From: Lepus europaeus | Taxonomy: Eukaryota; Chordata; Mammalia; Lagomorpha; Leporidae | Direction: 5' to 3' | NCBI RefSeq assembly: GCF_033115175.1 | Contig: NC_084837.1 | Coordinates: forward strand, 23,126,266-23,190,265 | DNA length: 64,000 bases | Shown here: positions 11,622-23,898 of the stretch, in pieces | Numbering within the stretch: the first letter of the stretch is position 1 | How the letters are laid out: each line of letters opens with the position of its first letter | Program-made: the position numbers and the translations under genes | The notes under the pieces: generated by a model | Database searches by the model: none | Told to the model about the DNA's origin: nothing | What the model saw: only the letters and a program-made list of their open reading frames with translations

Positions 11622-11904
11622 CCCTTTTAAAGATTTTTTTTCTTATTTTATTAGAAAAGCAGAGTGACAGAGAGGGAAAGAAAAAATAGATCTTCCATCC
11701 ACTGGTTCACTCCCCCAAATGGCCACAATGACTAGGGCTGAGCCAGGATGAAGTCAGGAGCCAGGAACACTATCCGGGTCTTCCGTGTGGGTGCAGGGAC
11801 CTAAGCACTCGGGATATCCTCCAGTGCTGGGGCTTGAACAGGCACTCCTGTAGGATGCTGTCATTGCAAGCAGCAGCTTAACCCACTGTGCTGTGCCAGC
11901 CCCT
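11622..11904 (-). mobile_element. C-repeat SINE in the tail of the previous one
   Basis: Reverse-oriented copy, internally shortened between 'gggatatcctccagtgctgg' and 'ggcttgaacaggcactcc'. Forms a head-to-tail-opposed pair with 11298-11621. Confidence 0.85.
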
Positions 11905-11914
11905 CAAATAAACT

Positions 11915-12003
11915 TTTTGAAAGATTTTATTTATTTATTTGAGAGGTAGAGTTACAGACAGAGAGAGGGAGAGACAGAGAGGTCTTCCACCCGCTGGTTC
12001 CCT
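11915..12003 (-). mobile_element. 3' fragment of a C-repeat SINE
   Basis: Only the tail, purine tract and 'cttccacccgctggttccct' remain; 5'-truncated or deleted. Confidence 0.75.
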
Positions 12004-12627
12004 CCTCCTCTCCTGCTGGCTTAGATTGCACAGCTCGGTCCCTATTTCCAGGTTTGGGTGTTTGTCCTGTGCCCTTAGCCTCCTGGACCAGGGTATGCTG
12101 TCCCCCAGGCTGCTACAGATGTGGGTGCCTGCAGCAGCCCCTGCACAGACCTCACGCCCACACCTTCGTGTTGTCCCTTGGTAAAGAAACCCTCCCAGAA
12201 TGGCCATACTGCTGTGTGCCGTGTCTTTCCCGGGTGCACTCTGACGGAGACAAGATGGCTTTGTCCTGCAGACACTGTACCTAGTTCTAGGACCTCAAAA
12301 GGCAGTGGATGCATTTTATGGTGATCAGTGACAACCACAGGCTGTGATTCACAGGTAAATGATTGTGTCGCCCTCTTCAACGATGCTTGGAGCTTTTCAG
12401 CACATCCAAGTTCACGTCTCTCTATAGCCCAAACCCCATAGGGAAACCCTTAGCCTTTAAGTCAGAAACTGAGCTCCTTATTCCAGCATTCGGGATCCTC
12501 ACCATCTGCCCTTTGTCTCCTTCCCCAAATCACGATCGCCAGTTCTTCACCCCCGACTCTTACTTCCCCACGGCACAGACCGGGAGAATCATGGCTCTGA
12601 CCACCTCTCTGGAATTACCTCCCAGCT
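12004..12627. other. Intergenic sequence, nothing firmly recognised
   Basis: The part from about 12420 is pyrimidine-rich and might be old LINE sequence, but I cannot assign it. Confidence 0.35.
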
Positions 12628-12910
12628 TCCCTTTTTTTAAAGAAAAGTTAATCATTTATTTATTTTAAGACAAACAGAGATCTTCCATGTATTGGTTCAC
12701 TCCCCAAATGCCTACAACAGCTGGAGCTGGGCCAGGCTGAAGCCAGAACTGGGACCTCAATCCTGGTCTCCCATGTGGGTGGTAGGGGTGCAACTACTTG
12801 AGCCATCACCTGCTGCCCCGCAGGGGGCACATTAGTAGGAAGCTGGAGTCAGGAGCAGAGGCCGGGCTGGAACCCAGGGACAGTGATACAGAATGTGGGC
12901 AGCCCAATGC
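12628..12910 (-). mobile_element. C-repeat SINE, class 3
   Basis: Reverse-oriented copy with 'gtattggttcactccccaaa' and 'gccatcacctgctgcccc'. A diverged segment at about 12818-12832 ('cgcagggggcacatt') happens to resemble a CTCF core. Confidence 0.85.
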
Positions 12911-13019
12911 CTTCCTGTCCCTCTACCCTGCCTTCCTTTTCACTTACCTCCTGGTAGTCTTACAAAACTCTGTTCCCCTCTGTCCTGATGGGGCACCCCT
13001 TCCCTGACTGCCGCAGCCC

Positions 13020-13230
13020 TCACCCCCTCTCACACAGCCATGTACCTTCCCAGACTGGAGCAGGTGCTCCTCCACTCTGATGTGACACTATAGCTACCTA
13101 TGTCACACCCCTCTGCCACCTACCCCGACTACTGGGCTGTGATGCTCCTAAGGGCTGAGGTTGACTCTTACTGCTCTCTGTATCCCCATACTAGGTACTT
13201 GATAGGTTTGCTGAATACGTGTGTCTCCAG
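13020..13230 (+). mobile_element. L2 3'-end remnant
   Basis: 'ctgtatccccatactaggta' followed by 'cttgataggtttgctgaata' parallels the L2 3' end (reported order: tatccccag, then cacatagtagg, then tgctcaataaat). Very diverged. Confidence 0.45.
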
Positions 13231-13371
13231 TGGTTTTAGGCTTTGATCTCATCTAGTCTCTTCATCTCCTTCCTCCTGGGGAATAAAAAGATATCTCATC
13301 CCCTGGCTGTCAACGTGCTCCACCCACCACAAACCCCCAGTGAGTAAGGCTGAACTGTATGCATCTGTTTT

Positions 13372-13695
13372 AAAATTAGTATTTAATATGTTTTTATTTA
13401 TTATTGACTTGAGAAGGAGAGAGAGAGCAAGTGAGCGAGAGCATTTTCTATCTACTGATTCATCCCAAAAGTGCCTGCAATGATTGGGGTAGGGTCAGGA
13501 CAAGGGGCTGGAGTGGGATCACAAGGCAGGTCTCCTACGTGGATATCAGGAACTCAGTTACTGGAGCCATCACTGTTGCTTCCCAGGGTCTGCATTTCCA
13601 GGAAGCTGGAGCCAAGAACCAGAGCTGCTGATTGATCCCAGGCCTCTGGTGCTGGTGCGCAGGTGTCGGAATCGCTAGGCTACACACCCTCCCTG
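13372..13695 (-). mobile_element. C-repeat SINE, class 3
   Basis: Reverse copy with 'ctatctactgattcatccc' and head 'cgctaggctacacaccc'. Confidence 0.8.
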
Positions 13696-13719
13696 ATTGA
13701 GTTGTTTTCAGTTGATAAT

Positions 13720-14120
13720 ATTTCCTCATGGGTCAGAACCTAAAGGTATAAAAAATTAGTTAGTGAAACCCACACCAACTCATGCTCCTGTTTACCTAGT
13801 TCTTACACTCTACAGGAACCACTCTTCCTAATTTCTTATGTAGGTTTAGAGTTATACATGTACTTAAAAGCAAGTTTTAAATATACAGTATTACACTTCT
13901 CCCATTGTTACTAAAGCATAAATAACATAAATTTCCAAATTTGGGCATTTTTTTAAACATATTCATTCCCAGACCTGTTGTTTCCTCATTCTTTGGAACA
14001 GCTGCATAGAATTCTGGTGTGTGGATGTATCATAATTGATTGAACCAAACACTCACTGGTAGCCATTTGAGATGCTTCTAATATTCTTTAAAATAATGCT
14101 GAAATAATGTACCTTTAATC
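13720..14120 (-). mobile_element. Old L1M 3'-UTR piece
   Basis: 'gcatagaattctggtgtgtg', 'gatgtatcataattgattga' and 'aaataatgctgaaataatgt' follow the order of mammalian L1M 3'-UTR text read in reverse. Confidence 0.65.
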
Positions 14121-14664
14121 TGGACACAATGCTATAGGATTTGATGTAATTTTTTTAGTTTTCTTTTTTTACTTTATTCTTTATTTCAAAAATTTTCTTT
14201 CTTCAATTGTGGGCTAAGACATACGTGACATTTACTAAAAGGCTAAGTGAAGAGCCTTGAACAGTGATTCAACTTTCTGAGTTCATCTCTGGGCACTTAC
14301 CCATGAGAACGCTCACGACAGAGCAGAGGGTGAGTTCATTTCAGTGGAACAGCAGCCATGTGCAAACTTCGCAGTTTCTGCCAAGGTCACTTGGGCAAAG
14401 CAGCATTCCAGAGTCCTCCACCCTCGGCCCCTGCCTCCAGGAGAAAGCGCAATCGCTTTGGTGCTTTAGATGATCAATAATACTTTGCATTTCATTGGGG
14501 TTGCTGGTGCGAGAACGATGAACCTTAAGGGGAAGGCACATTGCGGCAGTTTCAAGATCCTGCTCGCTCCAGAGGCTGGGAGGGTACTTGTTGATAACCT
14601 GACTGCTCCCCAGCACAGAACAGGAACTTGTGGGATTCTGTATGATTTATTGTACAAATCCCTG
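14121..14664. other. Intergenic sequence, nothing recognised
   Basis: No repeat or gene recognised; a T-rich stretch lies at 14150-14175. Confidence 0.4.
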
Positions 14665-14805
14665 CAGTTTTTTTTTTTTCCGTAATACTCATTTTCTGTG
14701 GACCTTTTGAAAGCCCACATATGCATGGATTTAAAAATGTTTGCGCCTGCCTAGTTACCTTTTAATTTTGTTTTGCAAGAATTTTTTTGAAGCTCCCTCA
14801 TACCT
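14665..14805. mobile_element. Palindromic mariner-like MITE, copy 3
   Basis: 'taatactcattttctgtgga', then 'atgcatggatttaaaaatg', then 'gaagctccctcatacc' correspond in order to the arms and centre of the copy at 4444-4633. Confidence 0.65.
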
Positions 14806-15136
14806 ACTGCTATGATGGCTGGTGTTCCACTGGGCAATGGGCAAATTCCATCCAACTATGCTCTCCTCTGTGGCCTGGTTGGCTGGGTTGTCTGGTGATG
14901 GGGGAGCCCTCATGGCAGCTACATCTGCTCTAGGGCAGCGAGATGGGTTAGGAACGGCCCATGGATAGCCCTGGAACTCACCAAAGCCCTGTAAGAGCAC
15001 ATTTCCACTCTGCAATTCCATTTGCAGGTCCACCTGAGGACTCAGCAAGGCCACAGTACCCTTAGCCAAAGTTCTCGTGCAGGTCCAGAGACCTAAACTC
15101 ATCTAAAGTAATGAGAGATGAGATGCTCAATCTCTT
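14806..15136. other. Intergenic sequence, nothing recognised
   Basis: A 115-codon minus ORF (14755-15102) begins in the MITE and is not supported as a gene. Confidence 0.4.
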
Positions 15137-15166
15137 TGATCTCTTTTTTTTTTTTATTTTTGAAGC

Positions 15167-15217
<51 letters not shown>

Positions 15218-15894
15218 CCAGCATTGTGGTGCTGGAGGTTAAGGTACCCCTTACAACACCAGCATCCCATATTGGAGTAACAATTTGAGTCTCAACTACT
15301 CTGCTTCTGATCCAGCTTCCTGCTAATAAGCCTGAGAAGGCAGCAAAAGATGGCCCAAGTACTTGAGCCCTTGCCTCCCATATGAGAGACTTGTATGGAG
15401 TTCCTGGCTCCTGGCTTGGCCTCGTCCAGACCTGTTTGTTGCAACCATTTGGAGAGTGAACCAGTGGGTTAAAGATATCTCTCTCTTCTCCTCTCCTCCC
15501 CTCTCCTCCCTTCTCCTACTGTCCCCTGCTCTCCTCTTCTCCTTTTCTCTCCTCTCTTCTTCTTTTCTTTTCTCTCTCTCTATCTCTCTCCCTGCCCACT
15601 ATCTCTGTCACTCACTCTGTTTCTGTCACTCTGCCTTTCAAATAAATAAATCTTTTAAAAAAGGACTAAGTTAAAGAGTATTCTCATCTACCGATTTGCT
15701 CCCCAAAATGCCCACCTTGGCCAGGGACAGATCAGGCCAAAGTTGGGAGGCAGGAACTCAACTTAGATCTCCCACATGGATTACAGAGACACAACTATTT
15801 GAGCTATTACCAGCATCTATAGTATCAGGAAACTGGAATCAGGAGCTATAGCCAGATACTGAACCCAGGTGAGCTGATACGGAATGCAGTGGTC
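15137..15894 (-). mobile_element. C-repeat SINE, class 3, split by another
   Basis: Tail and purine tract at 15137-15212. The body resumes at about 15663 with 'cattctcatctaccgatttgc'-like text and runs to 15894. The purine tract is expanded to (GA)n at about 15171-15213. Confidence 0.8.
15213..15662 (+). mobile_element. C-repeat SINE nested in opposite orientation
   Basis: Head 'gccagcattgtggtgctgga', body 'gatggcccaagtacttgagc', an unusually long CT-rich tract at 15478-15600, tail 'caaataaataaatc'. Longer than usual because of the pyrimidine expansion. Confidence 0.87.
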
Positions 15895-17793
15895 TTTTTT
15901 GTTTATTTACCTAGAAACCTTTTATTTAAGGTATACCAACTTTGTGCATGTAATATATACAAATTTAGGAACATAGTGATTCTTCCCACTCACCCTCCCA
16001 TACCTCTTCCCCCTCCCTCTCCTATTCCAAGCTTTATTTTATTTTTACTAAGATCCATTTTCAATTAACTTTATACACATAAGATTAACCCTAACTAAGT
16101 AAAGAGTTCAACAAATAGTATGAAAAAAAAAACTGTTCTTCAACAGTCAAGACAAGAGCTGTTCAAAGTCATCCCATCTCAAAGTGTCAATTTCACTCCT
16201 ATAGATTAATTTTTAGGTACTCAGTTATCACAGATCAGGGAGAACATATGGTATTTGTCTTTTGGGGACTGGCTTATATCACTAAGTATAATGTTTTCCA
16301 GTTGCATCAATTTTGTTGCAAATGACAGGATTTCATTCTTTGTTACCCCTGTGCAATATTCCATAGTGTACATATACCATAATTTCTTTATCCAGTCTTC
16401 AGTAAATGGACATCTGAGTTGATTCTGTGTCTTAGCTATTGTGAATTTAGCTGCATTAAATGTGAGGGTTCAGATAACTCTTTCATATGCTGATTTCATT
16501 TTCTTTAAGTAAAGTCCCTGGAGTGCCATGGCTGGGTCATATGATAGGTCTATATTCAAATTTCTGAGGTATTTCCATACTGTCTTCCATAAACTGGCTT
16601 TACCAGTTTACATTCCCACCAACAGTGGATTAGGGTACCTTTTCCCCACATCTTCACCAGTATTTGTTGATATCTAACTGGAGTAAGGTAAAACTTCATT
16701 GTGGTCTTGATTTGCATTTCCTGATGACTAGTGATCCTTATCATTTTTTCATATGTCTATAGGCAACTTGGATTTCCTCTTTTGAAAAATATCTGTTCAA
16801 GTCCTTTGCCATGGTTTAACTGGTTTGTTTGTTTTGTTGTTGAGTTTCTTGAGCTCTTTATATATTCTGTATATTAATCTTTTATTATTTGCATACTTTG
16901 CAAATATTTTCTCCCATTCTGTCAGTTACCACTTCTCTTTGTTGAGTGTTTCTTTTGTAGTGCAGAAGCTTCTCAATTTAGTGTGGCACCATTTGTCAAT
17001 TTTGGCTTTGATTGCCTGTGCTTCTGGGATTTTTTTCTAAGAACTCTGCCTATGCCAATGTCTTACAGGGTTTCCCCAATGTTCTCTAATAATCTTATGG
17101 TATTGGGTCATAGATTTAGGTCTTTGTTCCATTTTGAGTAGATTTTTGTGTAAGGTGTAAGGTAGGGGGTCTTGCTTCATACATCTGCATGCAGTGATCC
17201 AGTTTTCCCAGCACAGTTTGTTGACGAGACCATCCTTGCTCCAGGGATTGATTCAGCTCCTTTGTCAAAGATAAGTTGGTTGTAGATGTATGGGTTGATT
17301 TCTGGAGTTTCTATTCTGTTCCATTGATCTATCCATCTCTTTTTGGGTTTTTTTTGTTGTTGTTGTTTTGTTTTGTTTTGTTTGCCAATACCAGGCTGTT
17401 TTGATAACTATACTGAAGTATGTCTTGAAATCTGGTATTATGATGTCTCCAGCTTTGTTTTTGTTGTATAAGATTGCTTTAGCTATTCTGGGTCTCCTGT
17501 GTTTCCATATGAATTTCAGCACCAGTTTTTCTAGATCTAAGAAGAATGTCATTGGTATTTTGATTGGGATCACATTGAATCTGTGAATTTCTTTTGGTAT
17601 TATGGACATTTTGATGATACTGATTCTTCCAATCCATGAACATGGAAGATTTTTCCATTTTTTGGTGTCTTCTTCTGTTTCTTTCTTTAATGTTTTGTGA
17701 TTTTCATCATAGAGATAGTCAATGTTCTTGGTTAAGTTTATTCCAAGGTATTTAAATATTTTTGTAGCTATTGGGAATGGTATTGATCTTAGA

Positions 17794-18151
17794 AGTTCTT
17801 TGTCAGAGCAAGCGCTATGGTATACCAAGTAAAGCCACCACCTCTAGTGCCAACATCCCATATGGGTGCTGGTTCAATTCCTGGCTGCTCCACTTCCAAT
17901 GTAGCTCTCTGCTATGGCCTGGGAAAGCAGTAGAAAATGGCCCAGGTCCTTGGACCCCTGTTCCCATGTGGGAGACTCAGAAGAAACTCCTGGCTCCTGG
18001 CTTCAGATTGGCACAGCTCTGGCCATTGTGGCCAGCTGGGGAGTGAACCAGTGGATAGAAGACCTTTCTCTCTCTGCCTCTCCTTCTCTGTGTAACTCTG
18101 AGTTTCAAATAAATAAATAAATCTTTAAAAAAAAAAGTAGTTCTTTATCAG
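17794..18151 (+). mobile_element. C-repeat SINE inside L1 ORF2
   Basis: Body from 17807 to 18138, older-class tail. The L1 target is duplicated as 'agttctttgtcag' (17794-17806) and 'agttctttatcag' (18139-18151), one mismatch. L1 coding text continues directly after it. Confidence 0.94.
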
Positions 18152-19451
18152 CCATGGCATTGCCTATGTATACAAAACCTATTGATTTTTATGTTTTAAT
18201 TGCATTTCTTGCCACTTTATCAAACTCTTTTATGAGTTCCAATAGTCTCTCAATGGAGTCTTTTGGATCCCCTATATATAGAATCATGTCATCTGCAAGT
18301 AGAGATAGTTTGACTTCCACCTTCCCAATTTGTATCCCCTTGATTTCTTTTTCTTGCCTAATGGCTCTGGCTAAAACTTCCAGGACTATGTTGAACAGTA
18401 ATGTTGACAGTGGACATCCTTATCTGCTTCCAGATCTTAGTAAGAATGCTTCCAACTTTTCCCCACTCAATAATCTGCTGACCATGGTTTTGTCATGTAT
18501 TACCCTAATTGTGTTGAGGAATGTTCCTTATAAATCCAATTTGCTCATGGTTTTCGTCATGAAAGGATGTTGTACTTTCTCTGCATCTATTGAGATAATC
18601 ATATAGCTTTTATTCTTCAGTTTGTTAATGTGATGTGCCAGATTGATTGATTTCCAAATGTTGAACCATCTCTGTATACCAGGGATAAATCCCACTTGGT
18701 GCAGGTGAATGTTCTTTCTGATGTATTGTCGGACTCAATTGGCTAGTATTTTGTTGAGGATTTTTACATCTATGTTCATCAGAGAGATAAGTCTATAGTT
18801 CTCTTTCTCTGTTGTATCTTTTTCTGGTTTAGAAATTAAAGTAATGCTGGCTTTGTAGAAGGAGTTTGGGAGGATTCCCTCCCTTTGAATTATTTTGAGT
18901 AGTTTGAGAAGAATTTGAGTTTGTTCTTTAAATGTCTGGTAGAATTCAGCAGTGAAGCCATGTGGTCCTGGGCTTTTCTTTATTAGGAGGATCTTTATTA
19001 CTAATTCAATCTCTGTCTTGGTTATTGGTCTGTTTAAGTTTCCTATGTCTTCATGGCTCAATTTTGGTAACTTGTACATGTCTAGAAATCTATCCATTTT
19101 TGGTAGGTTTCCTGACTTGTTGGCATATAGCTCTTTGTAGTAATTCCTGTCTGTGGTGTCTGTTGTTACATTTCCTTTTTCATCTCTGATTTTATTAATT
19201 TGGGTCTTTTCCCACTTTTCTTTTCTTTTTTTTTTTTTTTTTTTTTTTGGTTAGTTGGGCCAATGGTGTATCAATTTTATTTTTTCAAAAAAAAATAGCT
19301 CTTTGTTTCACTGAGCTTTTGTATTTTTTGTTTCAATTTTTGTTCATTTCTTCTCTAATTTTAATTATTTCTTTTCTCCTACTAGTTTTGTGTTTGTTTT
19401 GTTATTTTTCTAGGCTTTTGAGATTTTCATTATTTGGTGCCTTTCCAGTTT

Positions 19452-19796
19452 CTTTTTTTTTTTTTTTTTTTTTTTTTGGACAGGCAGAGTGGATAGTGAG
19501 AGAGAGAGACAGAGATAAAAGTCTTCCTTTTTGCCATTGGTTCACCCTCTAATGGCCGCTGCGGCTGGTGCATCGTGCTGATCTGAAGCCAGGAGCCAGG
19601 TGCCTCTCCTGGTCTCCCATGCGGGTGCAGGGCCCAAGCACTTGGGCCATCCTCCACTGCCTTTCTGGGCCATAGCAGAGAGCTGGCCTGGAAGAGGGGC
19701 AACCAGGATAGAATCCGGCGCCCCGACCGGGACTAGAACCCAGTGTGCCGGCACCACAAGGTGGAGGATTAGCCTGTTAAGCCACGGCGCCGGCCT
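19452..19796 (-). mobile_element. Young poly-A C-repeat SINE inside L1
   Basis: T run, 'ggacaggcagagtggatagt', then a full body to 'gccacggcgccggcc'. 'cagtttctt' of the L1 occurs on both sides (about 19446 and 19801). Well preserved, so later than the L1. Confidence 0.93.
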
Positions 19797-20000
19797 TTTA
19801 CAGTTTCTTGATGTAGGTACCAATTGCTATAAACTTTCCTCTTAATGCTGCTTTTCCTGTATCCTGTTAAGTTTGGATATGTTGTATTGTTGTCTTCATT
19901 CATTTACAGAAATTTTTTTATTTCTCTTTTAATTTCTTCTATGACCCATTATTATTTCAGGAGAATGTTGTTCAGTCTCCATATGTTTGCATATGTTCTT

Positions 20001-20324
20001 TTTTTAGATTTATTTTATTTATTTGAAAGAGTTACAGAGAGAGGCATAGAGAGAAGGAGAGGTCTTCCATCCATTGGATTCACTCCCCAGACGGCCGCAA
20101 CCACTGGAGCTACACCAATCCAAAGCCAGGAGCCAGGAGCTTCTTCCAGGTCTCCCACGTGGGTGCAGGGGTCCAAGGACTTGGGCCATCTTCTACTGCT
20201 TTCCCAGGCCATAGCAGAGAGCTGGATCAGAAGAGGAGCAGCCAGGACTAGAACCAGCGCCCATGTGGGATGCTGGCACTTCAGGCCAGGGTGTTAACCC
20301 ACTGTGCCACAACACCGGCCCCAT
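20001..20324 (-). mobile_element. C-repeat SINE inside the L1 endonuclease region
   Basis: Older class. Approximate duplication 'gcatatgttctt' (19989-20000) and 'gcatattttcta' (20325-20336) marks the insertion. Confidence 0.92.
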
Positions 20325-20475
20325 GCATATTTTCTAAATATTCTTGAGTTGATTTCCAGCTTCATTCCATTGTGGTCAGACAAGATGCATGATATGACTT
20401 CGATTTTGTTGAATTTGCAGAGACTTGCTTTATGGTCTAGCATGTGGTCTATTCTAGAGAAAGTTCTATGGGATA

Positions 20476-21154
20476 TAGTAGTCTTAATGAGCATCTTAAT
20501 AGCCTAGACACACCCCTACATGTATTTTTCAGTTAGATGATCTTTCTCTAGTTCAGAAAAATAAAACAAAAGGAAAAGATGCAGGTAAAATTAAGTTCTA
20601 AATTAGAGGGAAATATTGTTTAAAAACATTACCTTTTATGAGTAGTTTTCAAATAGCATGACTTTGTTTTGAGCTTTAGCCTTCCTAATCCTTTTTGCAT
20701 TTCAGCTAGTGGTGGTATATTTATTTTACAGGTTATTGGGCCTCCCTCCAGTCAACTCACTCTACCTCTTCCCACCTCACCAGTCATCAGTTTAGAAACT
20801 CTAAGTTGAGTAAATTATACATTTCTGATATTTATTAAGTAAACTTTTAAATTTATATTGCAGTTTTCTTGTGTGTTTGTTTCCTGCCATGAGTTTCCAG
20901 TGAGTACCTATGTGACAGGCCCAGTGGCCTGGATCAGTGAGCAAAACTGGCTTTGATTTTTTTTCCTTATGGTTGTGAATCTTGGGTAGGACAACCAATT
21001 GCTCTCTTTTGAACTAGGAAGTAGGGAGAGGGTCCCTTCCACTTCAAAGGTTGGGGCTTGGGATACTCTACCTCCTACCAAGACTTACATCATGGGGTAT
21101 TACCCCCAAATTCAAAAAGCTGCCTGTACTGAATATTTGTAATTTCTAAAAAGA
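20476..21154. other. Intergenic sequence, nothing recognised
   Basis: AT-rich, no gene or repeat identified. Confidence 0.4.
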
Positions 21155-21615
21155 GTGATTTGTCAGCATCTGACCCCAGCTGCCTCTCTGACCTCGATTC
21201 CCACTCACTCAACTCCACACTCAGTGCAAAACCCCAAACATGGTCCTGCCTCAGGGCCTTCACCCATGCTATTTTCATGAAATATTCTTCCCCAAATACC
21301 TGTGTGACTACCTTTCTCACATTATTCAAGTCTCTACACAAATACTACCTCACAAAAGGCCTTTCCATAGCCGTTGTATCTAAATTGTCATCTCTTACCC
21401 CTCATCCCTTCCTGGCTTCCCCCTGCCCTTAGCATTTAACATCACCTAAAAGACTATGTATGTATTTTCTAATGTATGTATTTTCTACTCTCTCTGTAGA
21501 AGGTAAGCTCTTGGGAGCAGGCCTTTACTTTGCTTTGTTCCGTGTTGTGTCCCCAGCTTCTAGAAGAGTGTCTGTAAAACAGTAAGTTTTCAATAAATAT
21601 GTTTTGGATAACTGA
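21155..21615 (+). mobile_element. L2 3' end
   Basis: 'ctgcctcagggccttcaccc', 'attcttccccaaatacctgt', 'ggtaagctcttgggagcagg', 'gtccccagcttctagaagag' and 'tcaataaatatgttttgg' occur in L2 order and end at the canonical L2 3' terminus. A 14-15 bp motif at 21455-21490 is locally duplicated. Confidence 0.88.
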
Positions 21616-22612
21616 AGACAGAATTGGCAGAACATTATCCCCTTGAAACACATTGGTTATACAATTGATGATGCTTTTTCTAAAAGTTAGTCCTACCAAT
21701 ATATCTGCCCATCGTGTGCTTTTCTCATTTCAAATTGTTAAACGACACAAAATGAAATTTTTTGATAGGTTAAAAAAAAGTGTTTAATTTATTGTTCCCT
21801 TTCCTTCAGCCCGGCTTAACCATCTGCCTCACAGGAAATTAGATAAGTCAGACAAGGATCATTTATTCTAAAACCATACCTTGGGCTTTGTTCTCTTCTC
21901 AGCGTTTCCAAATGGATATTTTGCTGATTTATTGCACTGCTTCTCAAGGTACTGCTGCAAGCTTAATGACGTTCAAGGTCATGCCTTTCATCCTTCATTC
22001 ATGAGGACGTGAAGTTGGCCCTCCGCCAGCTGTCAGGGATTTATCAGTCCTCAGGAGCTGCCGCAAGCGAGGCAGCTCCATGGTGACCTTAACTCATTCG
22101 TGATGGATCCCAGAGACGAGCTATCATGGATGTAACTCCGCTGGCAGTGCTCGCGTAGTCCTCGGTGAGCCAAAGTCATCCCCTGAGCATCTGCTGAGTC
22201 CAAAGCTTGTGCTAGCTAGCTGCTTCCTCTCCGGCTTGACGTGGTCCCTTCTCGGTAGCCTGGGTGGCATCAACCGTGGAGTTCATCAAGTCCTCCCCTG
22301 GCACAGCCTGGGTAACAGGAAGCCGAAGGGAAACAATGGAACAGGTAAGCTCTTCATTTGATGTCACATTTGCATCCCTCTCAGGGGGCACAGTGCCCAT
22401 TGTTGATAGCGCATTTCCCTGTTTGTGTAACAGTTGATGAAGACCATCTCTCATTCCTGTATTTACAGAACGAATACTTTCTGTGGCTTTATTCTGCACC
22501 CGGCATTAGAGTTATACCAGTGAACCAAAGTTCCAGCCTCAGGACATTTGCAACTAATTTTACCACCCAGTTTTTACAATTCTTGCTTTAATAACTACAG
22601 ATAAACACAAAA
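21616..22612. other. Repeat-free intergenic block
   Basis: About 1 kb with no recognised repeat. 21950-22330 has more CpGs and higher GC than its surroundings. No ORF looks like a gene. Could be a conserved non-coding element, which needs alignment. Confidence 0.4.
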
Positions 22613-22918
22613 CTTTTTTTTGTTTTTTCATTTAATCCAAAGGCAGACAGGCAGGCAGAGAGTGAGAGATCTTCACTCTGCTGGTTCACTCTCTAAATGA
22701 TCACAGCACGCAGGATTGGGCCAGGCCAAAGCCTGGAACCCAGAACCCATGTGGATGATAAGGATCCAAGTGCTGGAGCCACCATCTGCTGCCTCCCAGG
22801 GTCTGCATTAGCAGGAAGCTAGGACTAGAAGCAGAGTTAGGACTCGAACCCAGGCACACGGATATGGAATGTGGGTATCTGAAGTGGCATCTTAGCTGTT
22901 AGGACAAATGCCCACCCC
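22613..22918 (-). mobile_element. C-repeat SINE, class 3
   Basis: Reverse copy with 'ctctgctggttcactctcta', 'ccaccatctgctgcctccca' and head 'gttaggacaaatgcccacc'. Confidence 0.85.
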
Positions 22919-23487
22919 AGTGCTTTGACCCGCTGCCCAGAAAGCACTGGAACAAAAATGAGCAAAATGGAAAAGGGAGAGGAGAGGGCTAGGCCAATTT
23001 TTATTCATATTCTCCATCAATATAGATCAAACATATGAGAGCCGATCTCAGTTTTCCGATGCTCCCACTCCATTTTGCCCACCTGCGTCAGAGAATAATA
23101 ACCCCTGTCCTGTTACATGCTTTCCCTCAAACGGCGACTCCCGCTGTTCTGAGTCACCAGCCGTTAGTACCAAAATGTCCACAGTAGATGCTCAAGGGCT
23201 ATAACTGTCATCTTCTTCCACCCTTCCCATCCTGTCCCCTGGGTGCCACCCATCGAGTTTCCAGGGCTTTGGAGCTTATTTTGTTTTGTGCATTCTTTTT
23301 TCTTTTTGCCCCAGGCTGCCCTGCCTTAGGAGTTCACTCTTTCCAAAGCAGAGGAGGTATGGCTAAATGAACCCCAGGATTTATTGGTAGACTTGCATTC
23401 GTGAGCACTGAGCACACAGAATGCAAGTCAAGGTGTTTGCAGCACAGGTAACCCATGTAGTCTGAATGCTTGTGTCCTTCTGTGGTC
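22919..23487. other. Intergenic sequence, nothing recognised
   Basis: No gene or repeat recognised. Confidence 0.4.
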
Positions 23488-23632
23488 CTACGCTGACACT
23501 TAGACCCCTGGGTGATGGTATTACGAGGTGGGATCTGGGGAGGTGCTTCTTCGCTCATGAGGCTCCTGCCTTCATGAATGGGGCTAGTGCTCTTTGAAAG
23601 GGGGCCTGAGAGGGAGGAAGTTCACCTAGTAG

Positions 23633-23898
23633 TGGAGATGCTAGCTAGGACCCTACGTCCCATAGCAGAGTTACAGCATTCAATGCCCAGCTCCAGCTCC
23701 TGCCTCCAGCTTTCTGCTAATGCGGATCCTTGGAGGCAGTGGTGTTGGTCCAGGCACTGGGTTCCTGCCCCTGGTGTGGGAGACCTGCATTGAATTCCCA
23801 GCTCTCAGCTTCAGCCCTGGCCATTGTGGGCATTTGGGGAGGGAAGCAGCAGATGGGAACTGTCTGTTGGTCTGTCTCTTTCTTTCTCTCTCAAATAA
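23633..23898 (+). mobile_element. C-repeat SINE, class 3
   Basis: 'ctaatgcggatccttggagg', pyrimidine tract, tail 'ctctcaaataaaac'. The tail resumes after the next SINE as 'aaataaaatctttaaaa' at 24209-24239. Confidence 0.82.

Larger units (their letters stand above)
15895..20475 (-). mobile_element. L1, 5'-truncated in the endonuclease region, carrying three SINEs
   Basis: Antisense LINE-1. The 3' UTR occupies about 15895-17260. The ORF2 C-terminal part at 17265-17793 shows '[10 protein letters not shown]', '[19 protein letters not shown]' and '[13 protein letters not shown]'. The reverse-transcriptase domain follows at about 18152-19200, with the ADD catalytic motif encoded at 18288-18296 and '[18 protein letters not shown]' nearby. 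The 3' part of the endonuclease ('FSRIDHML', 'SDHNGMKLEIN') is at 20325-20475, where homology stops. Frameshifts and stops abound. SINEs at 17807, 19452 and 20001 inserted later. Confidence 0.93.

Noticed and set aside
12818-12832. CTCF-like core within a C-SINE
   Set aside because: It lies in the diverged 'ctgcctcccaggg' part of the repeat and probably arose by chance.
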